From Polyangiaceae bacterium (GTDB lineage: Bacteria > Myxococcota_A > Polyangia > Polyangiales > Polyangiaceae), in contig JAICXU010000158.1 of the NCBI GenBank assembly GCA_025934595.1, forward strand, positions 1 to 7,107: DNA of 7,107 bases. Reading direction: 5' to 3'. Positions 1-6,324 of this stretch are shown piece by piece (position 1 is the stretch's first letter; each line of letters opens with the position of its first letter). The position numbers and the translations under genes are program-made. The notes under the pieces are model-generated. The model ran no database searches and was not told the DNA's origin. It saw only the letters and a program-made list of their open reading frames with translations.

Positions 1-21
1 AGCCCGAGATTTGCGCGATTT

Positions 22-1053
22 GTGATAGCTTCGCAAGCCACAATGCCGTTTTTGGCCGCCCCCTTCGACGCGAAGAATCGGCGTACGCTGTATCCGCCGA
101 TCGAGCCCCATAAAACCGGTCGCTTGAAGGTCTCCGACATCCACGACCTCTATTGGGAAGAGTCGGGAAATCCGAACGGCAAGCCCGTGGTTTTTCTGCA
201 CGGCGGGCCCGGCGGCGGCACCGATCCGAAGCAGCGGCGCTTCTTCGATCCGTCGAAGTATCGCATCGTCCTCTTCGATCAACGCGGCTGCGGAAAATCC
301 ACGCCGCATGCGTCGCTCGAAGAGAACACGACGTGGCATCTCGTCTCCGACATCGAGGCGGTGCGCGAGCACCTCGGAATCGAGAGGTGGCAAGTGTTCG
401 GCGGCTCGTGGGGATCCACTCTCGCGCTCGCTTACGCGGAGAAACATCCCGACCGCGTCACCGAGCTCGTGCTCCGCGGCATTTTTCTTCTGCGCCAAGC
501 CGAGATCGACTGGTTCTATCAGTGGGGCGCGCATCAACTTTTCGCCGACGCGTGGGAAGATTACTGCGCGCCGATTCCCGAGCACGAACGCAACGATTTT
601 TTGGGTGCATACTACAAGCGTCTCACGAGTGACGACGAGAAGACGCGTCTCGCCGCCGCGAAGGCCTGGAGCATTTGGGAAGGGCGAACGAGCTGCCTCT
701 TCGCGAACGAGGAATTGATCCAACGTTCCTCCGGCGACGAGTTCGCGCTCGCGTTCGCGCGCATCGAATGCCACTACTTCAAGCACCGGGGGTTCTTCGG
801 CGACGACGCCGAGCTCCTCGACGGAGTCTCCAAAATCCGCCACATCCCGGCCGTCGTCGTGCAAGGTCGCTACGACGTCGTGTGCCCGATGGAAAGCGCG
901 TGGGCGCTTTATCGCGCGTGGCCGGAGTGCGATCTCCGCATCGTGAGCGACGCCGGACACTCCGCATTCGAGCCCGGAAATGTGCACGAGCTCGTCCTCG
1001 CGACCGACAAATTCGTCGACGACGGTGACGTCACCGCGCGCTTCGCACGGTAG
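22..1053 (+). CDS. pip: Proline iminopeptidase (alpha/beta hydrolase, peptidase family S33)
   Basis: This enzyme should release N-terminal proline from peptides in the cytoplasm; no signal peptide is visible. Numbering from the GTG at 22 (343 residues), the oxyanion-hole motif HGGPGGG lies at 60-66, followed by FDQRGCGKS (85-93). The nucleophile elbow GGSWGS puts the catalytic Ser at 129. Asp285 (GRYDVVCP) and His313 (AGHS) complete the triad. The spacing of the triad residues matches that recalled for the 313-residue Xanthomonas enzyme, shifted by a constant 19. The cap-domain segment ARIECHYF (246-253) carries the Glu that in the family helps bind the substrate's free amino group. Family homology begins at LYPP (residue 23), so the ATG at 43 (336 residues) is as plausible a start as GTG 22. 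The frame also stays open to the window edge, so a start further upstream cannot be excluded. No clear Shine-Dalgarno sequence precedes either codon. It is probably the first visible gene of an operon with the next two. Assignment to the family is very secure. Confidence 0.95.
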   Translation: MIASQATMPFLAAPFDAKNRRTLYPPIEPHKTGRLKVSDIHDLYWEESGNPNGKPVVFLHGGPGGGTDPKQRRFFDPSKYRIVLFDQRGCGKSTPHASLEENTTWHLVSDIEAVREHLGIERWQVFGGSWGSTLALAYAEKHPDRVTELVLRGIFLLRQAEIDWFYQWGAHQLFADAWEDYCAPIPEHERNDFLGAYYKRLTSDDEKTRLAAAKAWSIWEGRTSCLFANEELIQRSSGDEFALAFARIECHYFKHRGFFGDDAELLDGVSKIRHIPAVVVQGRYDVVCPMESAWALYRAWPECDLRIVSDAGHSAFEPGNVHELVLATDKFVDDGDVTARFAR

Positions 1054-1067
1054 GACGACGAGAGCGC

Positions 1068-1688
1068 ATGGAGCCCGCGCGCTCGTCTCCGAAGGAAGTC
1101 GTCCTGCGGGACGGCACCAAAGTCAGCCTTCGCGAGATTCGTCCGGAAGACGGGCCGGGGCTGCGCGAGTCGTTTTCGAAGCTGTCGGCGACGAGCCGCC
1201 ATCGCCGCTTTTTTTCCGGCGTCTCCGAGCTCACGGACGACATGGTCCACTACCTCACGCACGTCGACGGCAAAAATCACGTCGCCATCATCGCGACGAT
1301 GGAGTCGCTCGATTTGAAAGACGAGCGCGGCGTCGGCGTCGCGCGGTTCATTCGCTTGAAAGATCACCCGACGACGGCCGAGACCGCCGTCACCGTGATC
1401 GACGACCTGCAAAATCGCGGTCTCGGCAGCGTGCTGCTCCGCGAGCTCTCGGAGCGCGCGATCGCGTGCGGCATCGAAAAATTTCGCGCCGAGGTCTTGG
1501 CCACCAACACGCCGATGAAACATTTGCTCGAGGAGGTCGGCGCCGAGCTCGTGGAAGAAGTCGACGGCAGCCTCGTTTACGACGTCCGCATTTCGACCGA
1601 CCACGACTCGGCGCTCGATCGGCTTTTCCGTGCCGCCGCGTCGCAGCTCACCGTGTTCATTCGAAATCTCAGACCACCGGAAAAATAA
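1068..1688 (+). CDS. GNAT-family N-acetyltransferase, Pat-like catalytic domain, stand-alone
   Basis: A 206-residue acetyl-CoA-dependent acetyltransferase, predicted cytoplasmic. The N-terminus reads LRDGTKVSLREIRPED (13-28), then a segment with LSATSRHRRFF (39-49) and HVDGKNHVAIIA (65-76). This order is typical of the GNAT domain of Pat-type protein lysine acetyltransferases. The acetyl-CoA-binding motif A is DLQNRGLGSVLL (113-124), with the Q-x-x-G-x-G pattern at 115-120. The LATNTPMKHLLEEVGAEL stretch (144-161) is the usual motif B with its conserved Asn and Met. The cyclic-nucleotide domain and the acyl-CoA synthetase domain found fused to some Pat enzymes are absent, so the regulatory input is unknown. 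The substrate could be a protein lysine or a small amine; the sequence does not decide this. The ATG at 1068 lies 14 bases after the peptidase stop, behind a weak purine-rich stretch (ACGAGAG). It probably shares a transcript with its neighbours. The GNAT fold is secure; the Pat-like subfamily is an inference. Confidence 0.88.
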   Translation: MEPARSSPKEVVLRDGTKVSLREIRPEDGPGLRESFSKLSATSRHRRFFSGVSELTDDMVHYLTHVDGKNHVAIIATMESLDLKDERGVGVARFIRLKDHPTTAETAVTVIDDLQNRGLGSVLLRELSERAIACGIEKFRAEVLATNTPMKHLLEEVGAELVEEVDGSLVYDVRISTDHDSALDRLFRAAASQLTVFIRNLRPPEK

Positions 1689-1717
1689 GCCATTTCGTGC
1701 GATAGTTCGTGGCGCGC

Positions 1718-3319
1718 ATGAGCGACTTCGATTTCGACTTCGTGATCGTCGGCTCCGGATTCGGCGGCAGCGTGTCCGCGCTGCGGCTCGCGGAAAAAGG
1801 ATATTCGGTCGCCGTGCTCGAGCAGGGCAAGCGGTGGATGAAGGACGACTTCGCGAAGACGAGCTGGGACGTTCGAAAATTCTTCTGGAAGCCGAGCCTC
1901 GGCCTCACCGGCATCTTGCAAATGACGATGATGCGCGACGTCTTCTTCTTGCACGGCGCAGGCGTCGGCGGCGGGAGCCTCGTCTACGCGAATACGCTCC
2001 TCACTCCGCTCGAGGAATCTTTCGACGACCCGCGCTGGGTGAGCATCGATTGGCAAAAAGAGCTCGAGCCGCACTACGCGATGGCGAAAAAAATGCTCGG
2101 CGCGGTCACGAGCCCGTTCATCGTCGAGACCGACGAGATCTTGCGCGAGGTCGCCACCGACATGGGTCGCGGCGACACGTTTCATCCTCACACCGTCGGC
2201 GTGTTTTTCGGAGAGCCCGGAAAGACGGTGCCGGATCCCTACTTCGACGGTGAAGGTCCCGAGCGCGCGGGATGCATTCGCTGCGGCGCGTGCATGGTCG
2301 GCTGTCGTCACAACGCGAAAAATACGCTCGATCGAAATTATTTGTATCTTGCAGAGAAGCGCGGAACCCGCATTTTTCCCGAGTCACGCGTGATCGACAT
2401 CCTGCCCATCTCCGCTGCGGGCGAAGAGCCAGACGGCAGCCACGGCTACGAGATCACCGTCGAGAACTCGCTCGGTTGGTTCGGCTCTCGGCGAAGAATC
2501 AAGACGCGCGGAGTCGTCGTTTCGGGCGGCTCGTTCGGCACCGTCGATCTCTTGATGCGATGCAAAGCGAGCGGCTCGCTCCGCCGCATCTCCGACCGCC
2601 TCGGCGACTTCGTGCGTACGAACAGCGAAGCGCTCCTCGCGGTTCGCTCGCGTCGTGACGACGTCGATTTTTCGAAAGGCATCGCGATCACGAGCGGGGC
2701 CATGGTCGACGAGCGCACGCACATCGAGATCGTGCGCTACCCCGAAGGCAGCGATTCGATGTCGCTCCTCACGACGCTCCTCACCGACGACGGCTCCGGC
2801 ATCCCGCGATGGGTGCGATGGCTCGGCAACATCCTCCGGCATCCGATCGATTTCTTGCGCGTCACGAATCCGGTCGGCTGGGCAAAGCGCACCGCGATCT
2901 TGCTCGTCATGCAACCCGTCGACAGCTTTCTTCGCTACAAGCTGCGGCGGCCTTGGTATTGGCCGTTCGAAAAGAAGCTCGACACCGAGCTCGTCGGAAA
3001 TCAAAAGGTGCCGGTCTACATTCCGATCGCGAACGAAATCGCGCGGAAAATGGCTCAAAAAATGGACGGCGTGCCACAGAGCGGTCTCATCGAGGTGCTC
3101 ACGGGCAAAGCCTCCACCGCGCACATCTTGGGCGGCTGCCCGATCGGCATCGACGCGAACGACGGCGCGGTCGACATCGACAGCAAGCTTTTCGGTTATC
3201 GGAACTTCTACGTCGTCGACGGATCGATCATCCCGGCGAACCTCGGCGTGAACCCGAGCCTCACGATCACGGCGATGGCCGAGCGCGCGATGTCGCGTGT
3301 GCCGAAAAAAGAGACGTAG
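1718..3319 (+). CDS. GMC-family FAD-dependent oxidoreductase, ChoD (cholesterol oxidase-like) type
   Basis: A flavoprotein oxidoreductase expected to oxidise an alcohol, possibly a sterol or other lipid-like substrate; the true substrate is unknown. Numbering is from GTG 1709 (536 residues). The Rossmann FAD motif is GSGFGGS (15-21), with Glu38 at the end of the second strand to bind the ribose. GAGVGGGSLVYAN (83-95) is the second FAD contact. Cys189, 192, 195 and 199 form a CX2CX2CX3C cluster in GCIRCGACMVGCRHNAKNTL. The long segment around 365-440 (LRHPIDFLRVTNP, then VPVYIPIANE) matches the substrate-domain pattern of ChoD-like proteins. The C-terminus has HILGGCPIG (His472) and NPSLTITAMAERA (Asn515), the expected catalytic His/Asn pair of GMC enzymes. 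No signal peptide is seen. An in-frame TAG at 1703-1705 limits the start to GTG 1709 or ATG 1718. ATG is preferred because it begins just before the FAD fold, although no good Shine-Dalgarno sequence precedes either. It is the last gene of the plus-strand run. Confidence is high for the family and low for cholesterol as substrate. Confidence 0.92.
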   Translation: MSDFDFDFVIVGSGFGGSVSALRLAEKGYSVAVLEQGKRWMKDDFAKTSWDVRKFFWKPSLGLTGILQMTMMRDVFFLHGAGVGGGSLVYANTLLTPLEESFDDPRWVSIDWQKELEPHYAMAKKMLGAVTSPFIVETDEILREVATDMGRGDTFHPHTVGVFFGEPGKTVPDPYFDGEGPERAGCIRCGACMVGCRHNAKNTLDRNYLYLAEKRGTRIFPESRVIDILPISAAGEEPDGSHGYEITVENSLGWFGSRRRIKTRGVVVSGGSFGTVDLLMRCKASGSLRRISDRLGDFVRTNSEALLAVRSRRDDVDFSKGIAITSGAMVDERTHIEIVRYPEGSDSMSLLTTLLTDDGSGIPRWVRWLGNILRHPIDFLRVTNPVGWAKRTAILLVMQPVDSFLRYKLRRPWYWPFEKKLDTELVGNQKVPVYIPIANEIARKMAQKMDGVPQSGLIEVLTGKASTAHILGGCPIGIDANDGAVDIDSKLFGYRNFYVVDGSIIPANLGVNPSLTITAMAERAMSRVPKKET

Positions 3320-3335
3320 CCAGGTCGATTTTCGA
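3320..3335. other. Convergent intergenic junction, 16 bases
   Basis: The plus-strand oxidoreductase stop and the minus-strand kinase stop are separated by only 16 bases. The sole symmetry is a weak TCGA-TTT-TCGA repeat (3325-3335) without a GC-rich stem or a run of T, so it is not called as a terminator. Transcripts from the two sides may overlap or end by another mechanism. Confidence 0.6.
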
Positions 3336-6293
3336 TCAGGGCGACAGGATCTTCGCTGCGCACTTCGTCGAGGCAGCGACGGTGATCGTGGTCGCGGCGA
3401 GGTCGTGCGTGTCGAGCGTGAACGCGCCCGAGAGGTAGGTCTGGCTGCCGCCGGCGATGGCGTTGACTTGCCGATCGAGCGAGATCGGATCGGCTGCGAC
3501 TTGCGCGAGCGTCGTGTTGTCGGTGCCGACGAGCTGTCCGCAGGATCGCGGCGCGGTTCGCCACGAGGCGTCGATGCGAAATGCGTCGGGCGTGATCGTG
3601 GCTTTGCCCCAAATCTCGCCGCGCAGCGAGCCGAACAAGATCACGCCGCTGTTGATGACGACGGGCGTCGACGGATCGCCGGAAATTCCCGCCTGAAAAC
3701 GAATGTCGACGGGCGCCTGCGCGTCATGCAGCCGCACTCCGTAAAGGCCCATGGATAGATCTGCGTCGACCTTGGTGAGACCCGGCCGCGTGTAGTGCAG
3801 TGACGCTTCGAGCTGCATCGCTTCGTCCGGCTTCAGCCCGAACAGGCTTCCGGGAAGCCCCAACGCATCGAGGGTGGAGCGCGTGACTTTGCCGTCGATC
3901 TGCACCCCTGCATTCGCTTGATCCGAATAATGCAGCTCGGTCGATCCCGGCGAGCTCTGATGCACGGAGATGTCGGCGCGCGTGGCGAAGGGGCCAACCG
4001 AGAGCTTCGCGTCGTACGGGCCGATCGTCCCCACCGCCGAGCTCGCCGTGAAGTGTGGCGACGTGAACGAGAGGTCCTCGCCGAGCGAGTGACCTTCTAC
4101 CTCGTCGATCTTTCCGCTGACGTCCTCGGCCTCGATCTTCGTATTCGCGCCGGCGATCCCACCCCACGTGAAATGGCCTTTTTCCACGACGATCGTGCGG
4201 ATCGCTTCTCGGCTCGTGTCGTCGCCTTCGCGCAGCGGATGCACGGTGAGAAAGCGATCGAGCGCCTCACGCATCGTGCCGTACGGCCCGTTCACCGTGG
4301 CGTCGACGCCGGTTGCCGTCATCGTCGGCGGCGCGCCGTCGCGAATGTTGAAGTCGACCTCGGCTGCGCGCACGAAGACGTCGGGCAAATCCGAGGCGGT
4401 GGCGTTGACGCCGAAGAAGCGGATCAAATGCGGGCTGACATCCACGCGATCGACCTTGAGCGCGATGCCGCGCTTTTGCGCAGCGCTCACGTAGACTTGC
4501 TCCACCACCGTCGGAAGCGCGAAGTACGCTCCCACGGCCGCGAGCGCGAGCAAAAGCACGAGCACGCCGAAATTCGAATGCCCGGGTTTCTTGTTGCCCT
4601 GGTAGTCGGTCTGGAGATCGACCGGCTTCTGCATCGGAGGAATTTCCGGCAGCGAAAACTGATCGAGCCGTGGCGCCGCGAGCTCGACGGGTGCGTTCGG
4701 AATTTCGTCGTGGATGTTTCCGCCGGTGATCGACGTGATGCGCGCCGGCCGCTGGGCCGCTTGCGGCGCTGACCTCGGCCCTGACCGCGGAGCAGAGGAC
4801 GGCGAGCTCTCGCGACCGGAAGGCGGATCGAGCAAGCTCGGCTGCGACACACGTCGCGCATCGTCGAAGCTCGGCGACGACGTGCGGGCCGGCGGTGGGA
4901 GCGGAGGAGCGTGCGACGGGTTCGGCGATCGAGTGTCGCGCATCATTCCCGGTGAAAAAACGGCCGAAGGCGACGTCATCAGATCGTGCGAAGGAAGGTC
5001 GATGATCTGCGGCGACGATTTTCGATTCGAAACCCCCGACGGCAGCTCGTCCCGCGGAGGCGCGGACGCGCGAGCCAGCGCCTTCTCGCGATCGCTCGGC
5101 GGCGCAGGAAGTGAGCCCGTGTCCGATCTCGATCCGCGCCGGTCGGGCCGTCCGGGCAAACTGCCGGGCCCCGGGCTCGCCGAGATCGGCGTGCGCGCCG
5201 CTTCGCGGCCGTCGACGAAAGAAGCCCGTCCTCCTCTCTCGATCGACGTCTTTCTCGATTTGCTCGCGTCCTTCAATCCCTCGAGAATTTCCTTGGATTC
5301 CTCGACGACGTCGGGCGCGAGGCCTCTTTCGATCTCCGCGATTCGAATCGATCGCGCGGCGAGATTTTCCGCCGCGACCTCTTCCACCCATTCGCCGACT
5401 CGCGAGGGCGTGGCGAGCGGAAGACACGTCTCGAGCAGGATCGCCATCTCGCGCGCCGTCGTGAACCGATTCGCCGGATCGCGCGAGAGGCCGCGTAGCA
5501 CGAGCTCGTCGAGCTGCTTCGGGAGATCCGGCGCGTACTTGCTCGGGGGCTCGATGTCGGGAGATCGCACGCGCGCCAAGATCGCCGATTGATAATCGGA
5601 GTCGAAGAGCCGTCGTCCCGTGAGCACCTCCCACAGCACGATCGACGCTGCGAAAATGTCGGTACGTCGATCGACCGGCGACTCGCCCGTGAGCTGCTCG
5701 GGCGACATGTACGCGAGCTTGCCTTTGAGATCGCCGTCGCGCGTTTGATACGAGCGCGTTTCGGCTTTCGCGATGCCGAAATCGAGCACGCGCGCGATGC
5801 CGTCCGTGCCGACGAGCACGTTTTGTGGAGACATGTCGCGATGGACGATGCCGAGCTTTTCGCCGCGCTCGTTCGTGGCTTCGTGCGCCGCATGCAGCCC
5901 GTGAAGCACGCCGACCATGATCGCGGCCGCGATCTTCACCGGCATCAAGTCGCCGCGCGGGACGAGCGACCGCAGGACCTTCGAGAGCGACTCGCCGCGA
6001 ATGTATTCCATGACGAGGAAGACCTCGCCGTCGGTGGCGATGACGTCGAGCGGCTGGACGACGTTCGGATGATGCACACGCGCGGCGAGCCGTGCCTCGT
6101 CGAGAAACATCGAAACGAAATCCGGATCTTTCGCGTACTGCGCATGGAGGCGTTTGATCGCCACCATCTTCGAAAATCCGGCCGTCCCCTTCATGCGACC
6201 GATATGAACGGTCGCCATGCCTCCAGCGGCTATTTCGCCGTGGAGTGTGTACCTGCCCCCGAGATTCCATTCGAGGGCGTCGTCGAGGGACAT
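3336..6293 (-). CDS. Transmembrane Hanks-type Ser/Thr protein kinase with AsmA-like periplasmic region
   Basis: A 985-residue membrane receptor-type kinase. Residues 14-288 form a complete kinase domain: glycine loop IAAGGMATV (21-29), catalytic Lys47 in VAIK, helix-C Glu66, catalytic loop HRDMSPQN (Asp153, Asn158), DFG (171-173), SPE (197-199) in the APE position, Asp212 in TDIF, and Arg276. All residues needed for ATP and Mg binding are present, so it should be active. HRDxS replaces HRDxK, a variant common in myxobacterial kinases. Residues 300-345 are charged and probably helical. Residues about 345-565 are a Pro/Ser/Arg-rich, probably disordered linker. One hydrophobic span follows Lys568-Lys569 at about 574-597, implying a cytoplasmic kinase and a periplasmic C-terminus. 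Residues 598-985 read like AsmA-family beta-rich sequence, starting with a short helix and then alternating strands (KVDRVDVSPHLIRFFGVNA). The ATG at 6293 sits 13 residues before the kinase fold; an AAGG lies only 2 bases upstream, too close for an ideal ribosome site. The kinase call is certain; the AsmA-like label is an inference from sequence pattern. Confidence 0.95.
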   Translation of the reverse strand: MSLDDALEWNLGGRYTLHGEIAAGGMATVHIGRMKGTAGFSKMVAIKRLHAQYAKDPDFVSMFLDEARLAARVHHPNVVQPLDVIATDGEVFLVMEYIRGESLSKVLRSLVPRGDLMPVKIAAAIMVGVLHGLHAAHEATNERGEKLGIVHRDMSPQNVLVGTDGIARVLDFGIAKAETRSYQTRDGDLKGKLAYMSPEQLTGESPVDRRTDIFAASIVLWEVLTGRRLFDSDYQSAILARVRSPDIEPPSKYAPDLPKQLDELVLRGLSRDPANRFTTAREMAILLETCLPLATPSRVGEWVEEVAAENLAARSIRIAEIERGLAPDVVEESKEILEGLKDASKSRKTSIERGGRASFVDGREAARTPISASPGPGSLPGRPDRRGSRSDTGSLPAPPSDREKALARASAPPRDELPSGVSNRKSSPQIIDLPSHDLMTSPSAVFSPGMMRDTRSPNPSHAPPLPPPARTSSPSFDDARRVSQPSLLDPPSGRESSPSSAPRSGPRSAPQAAQRPARITSITGGNIHDEIPNAPVELAAPRLDQFSLPEIPPMQKPVDLQTDYQGNKKPGHSNFGVLVLLLALAAVGAYFALPTVVEQVYVSAAQKRGIALKVDRVDVSPHLIRFFGVNATASDLPDVFVRAAEVDFNIRDGAPPTMTATGVDATVNGPYGTMREALDRFLTVHPLREGDDTSREAIRTIVVEKGHFTWGGIAGANTKIEAEDVSGKIDEVEGHSLGEDLSFTSPHFTASSAVGTIGPYDAKLSVGPFATRADISVHQSSPGSTELHYSDQANAGVQIDGKVTRSTLDALGLPGSLFGLKPDEAMQLEASLHYTRPGLTKVDADLSMGLYGVRLHDAQAPVDIRFQAGISGDPSTPVVINSGVILFGSLRGEIWGKATITPDAFRIDASWRTAPRSCGQLVGTDNTTLAQVAADPISLDRQVNAIAGGSQTYLSGAFTLDTHDLAATTITVAASTKCAAKILSP
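3339..4502 (-). other. Periplasmic AsmA-like beta-rich region of the kinase
   Basis: Residues 598-985. Right after the membrane helix comes a short amphipathic segment (VVEQVYVSAAQKRGIAL), then alternating polar/hydrophobic strands with turns rich in Gly, Asp and Asn. Recurring phrases such as VRAAEVDFNIRDG, KIEAEDVSGKID and LRGEIWGKATITPD follow the pattern seen after the N-terminal helix of AsmA-family proteins, which form elongated lipid-binding beta grooves. Cys918 and Cys978 are the only cysteines here and could form a disulfide in the periplasm. Other beta-rich sensor folds remain possible. Confidence 0.5.
4503..4574 (-). other. Single transmembrane helix of the kinase
   Basis: Residues about 574-597 include the hydrophobic run GVLVLLLALAAVGAYFALP, with Lys568 and Lys569 on the N-terminal side. 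By the positive-inside rule the kinase lies in the cytoplasm and the C-terminal 390 residues in the periplasm. It is the only convincing hydrophobic span in the protein. Confidence 0.88.
4584..5261 (-). other. Low-complexity Pro/Ser/Arg-rich linker of the kinase
   Basis: Residues about 345-570. The stretch is dominated by Ser, Pro, Arg and Ala with many SP and TP pairs, consistent with a disordered cytoplasmic juxtamembrane tether that may itself be phosphorylated. The last part (518-561, from RITSITGGN to QKPVDL) is of more normal composition and may be a short conserved motif just before the membrane. Confidence 0.75.
5430..6254 (-). other. Ser/Thr kinase catalytic domain of the membrane kinase
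   Basis: Residues about 14-288 of the kinase gene. The activation segment between DFG and SPE contains Thr179, Ser181 and Thr184, candidates for autophosphorylation. The catalytic loop keeps the Arg of HRD (Arg152), so regulation by activation-loop phosphorylation, as in other RD kinases, is plausible. Confidence 0.93.
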
Positions 6294-6324
6294 CGCCTTG
6301 GCAAAATAGCAGGGTTTCCGGGCT
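6294..6324 (-). other. Short gap between DUF1501 gene and kinase gene, 31 bases
   Basis: No terminator hairpin and no recognisable promoter lie in this gap. The two minus-strand genes are therefore likely to be co-transcribed, with the DUF1501 gene first. A promoter within the upstream coding sequence cannot be ruled out. Confidence 0.5.

Noticed and set aside
1577..2311. Minus-strand open frame of 244 codons across the acetyltransferase/oxidoreductase junction
   Set aside because: It lies opposite two well-supported genes, shows no recognisable motif, and has the His/Arg/Ala/Asp-rich composition expected of a GC-rich antisense shadow.
2384..3124. Minus-strand open frame of 246 codons inside the oxidoreductase gene
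   Set aside because: It is fully antisense to a conserved GMC enzyme and has shadow-like composition with no domain.
3325..3335. Short inverted repeat TCGA-TTT-TCGA between the convergent stops, as a terminator
   Set aside because: The stem is only four pairs with no GC-rich core and no T tract, too weak for an intrinsic terminator.
4267..6270. Minus-strand open frame of 667 codons in another frame of the kinase gene
   Set aside because: It overlaps a kinase with all catalytic motifs in frame; the alternative translation is extremely Arg-rich and without motifs.
6296..6299. AAGG upstream of the kinase ATG as a Shine-Dalgarno site
   Set aside because: It is only 2 bases from the start codon, closer than functional sites usually are.
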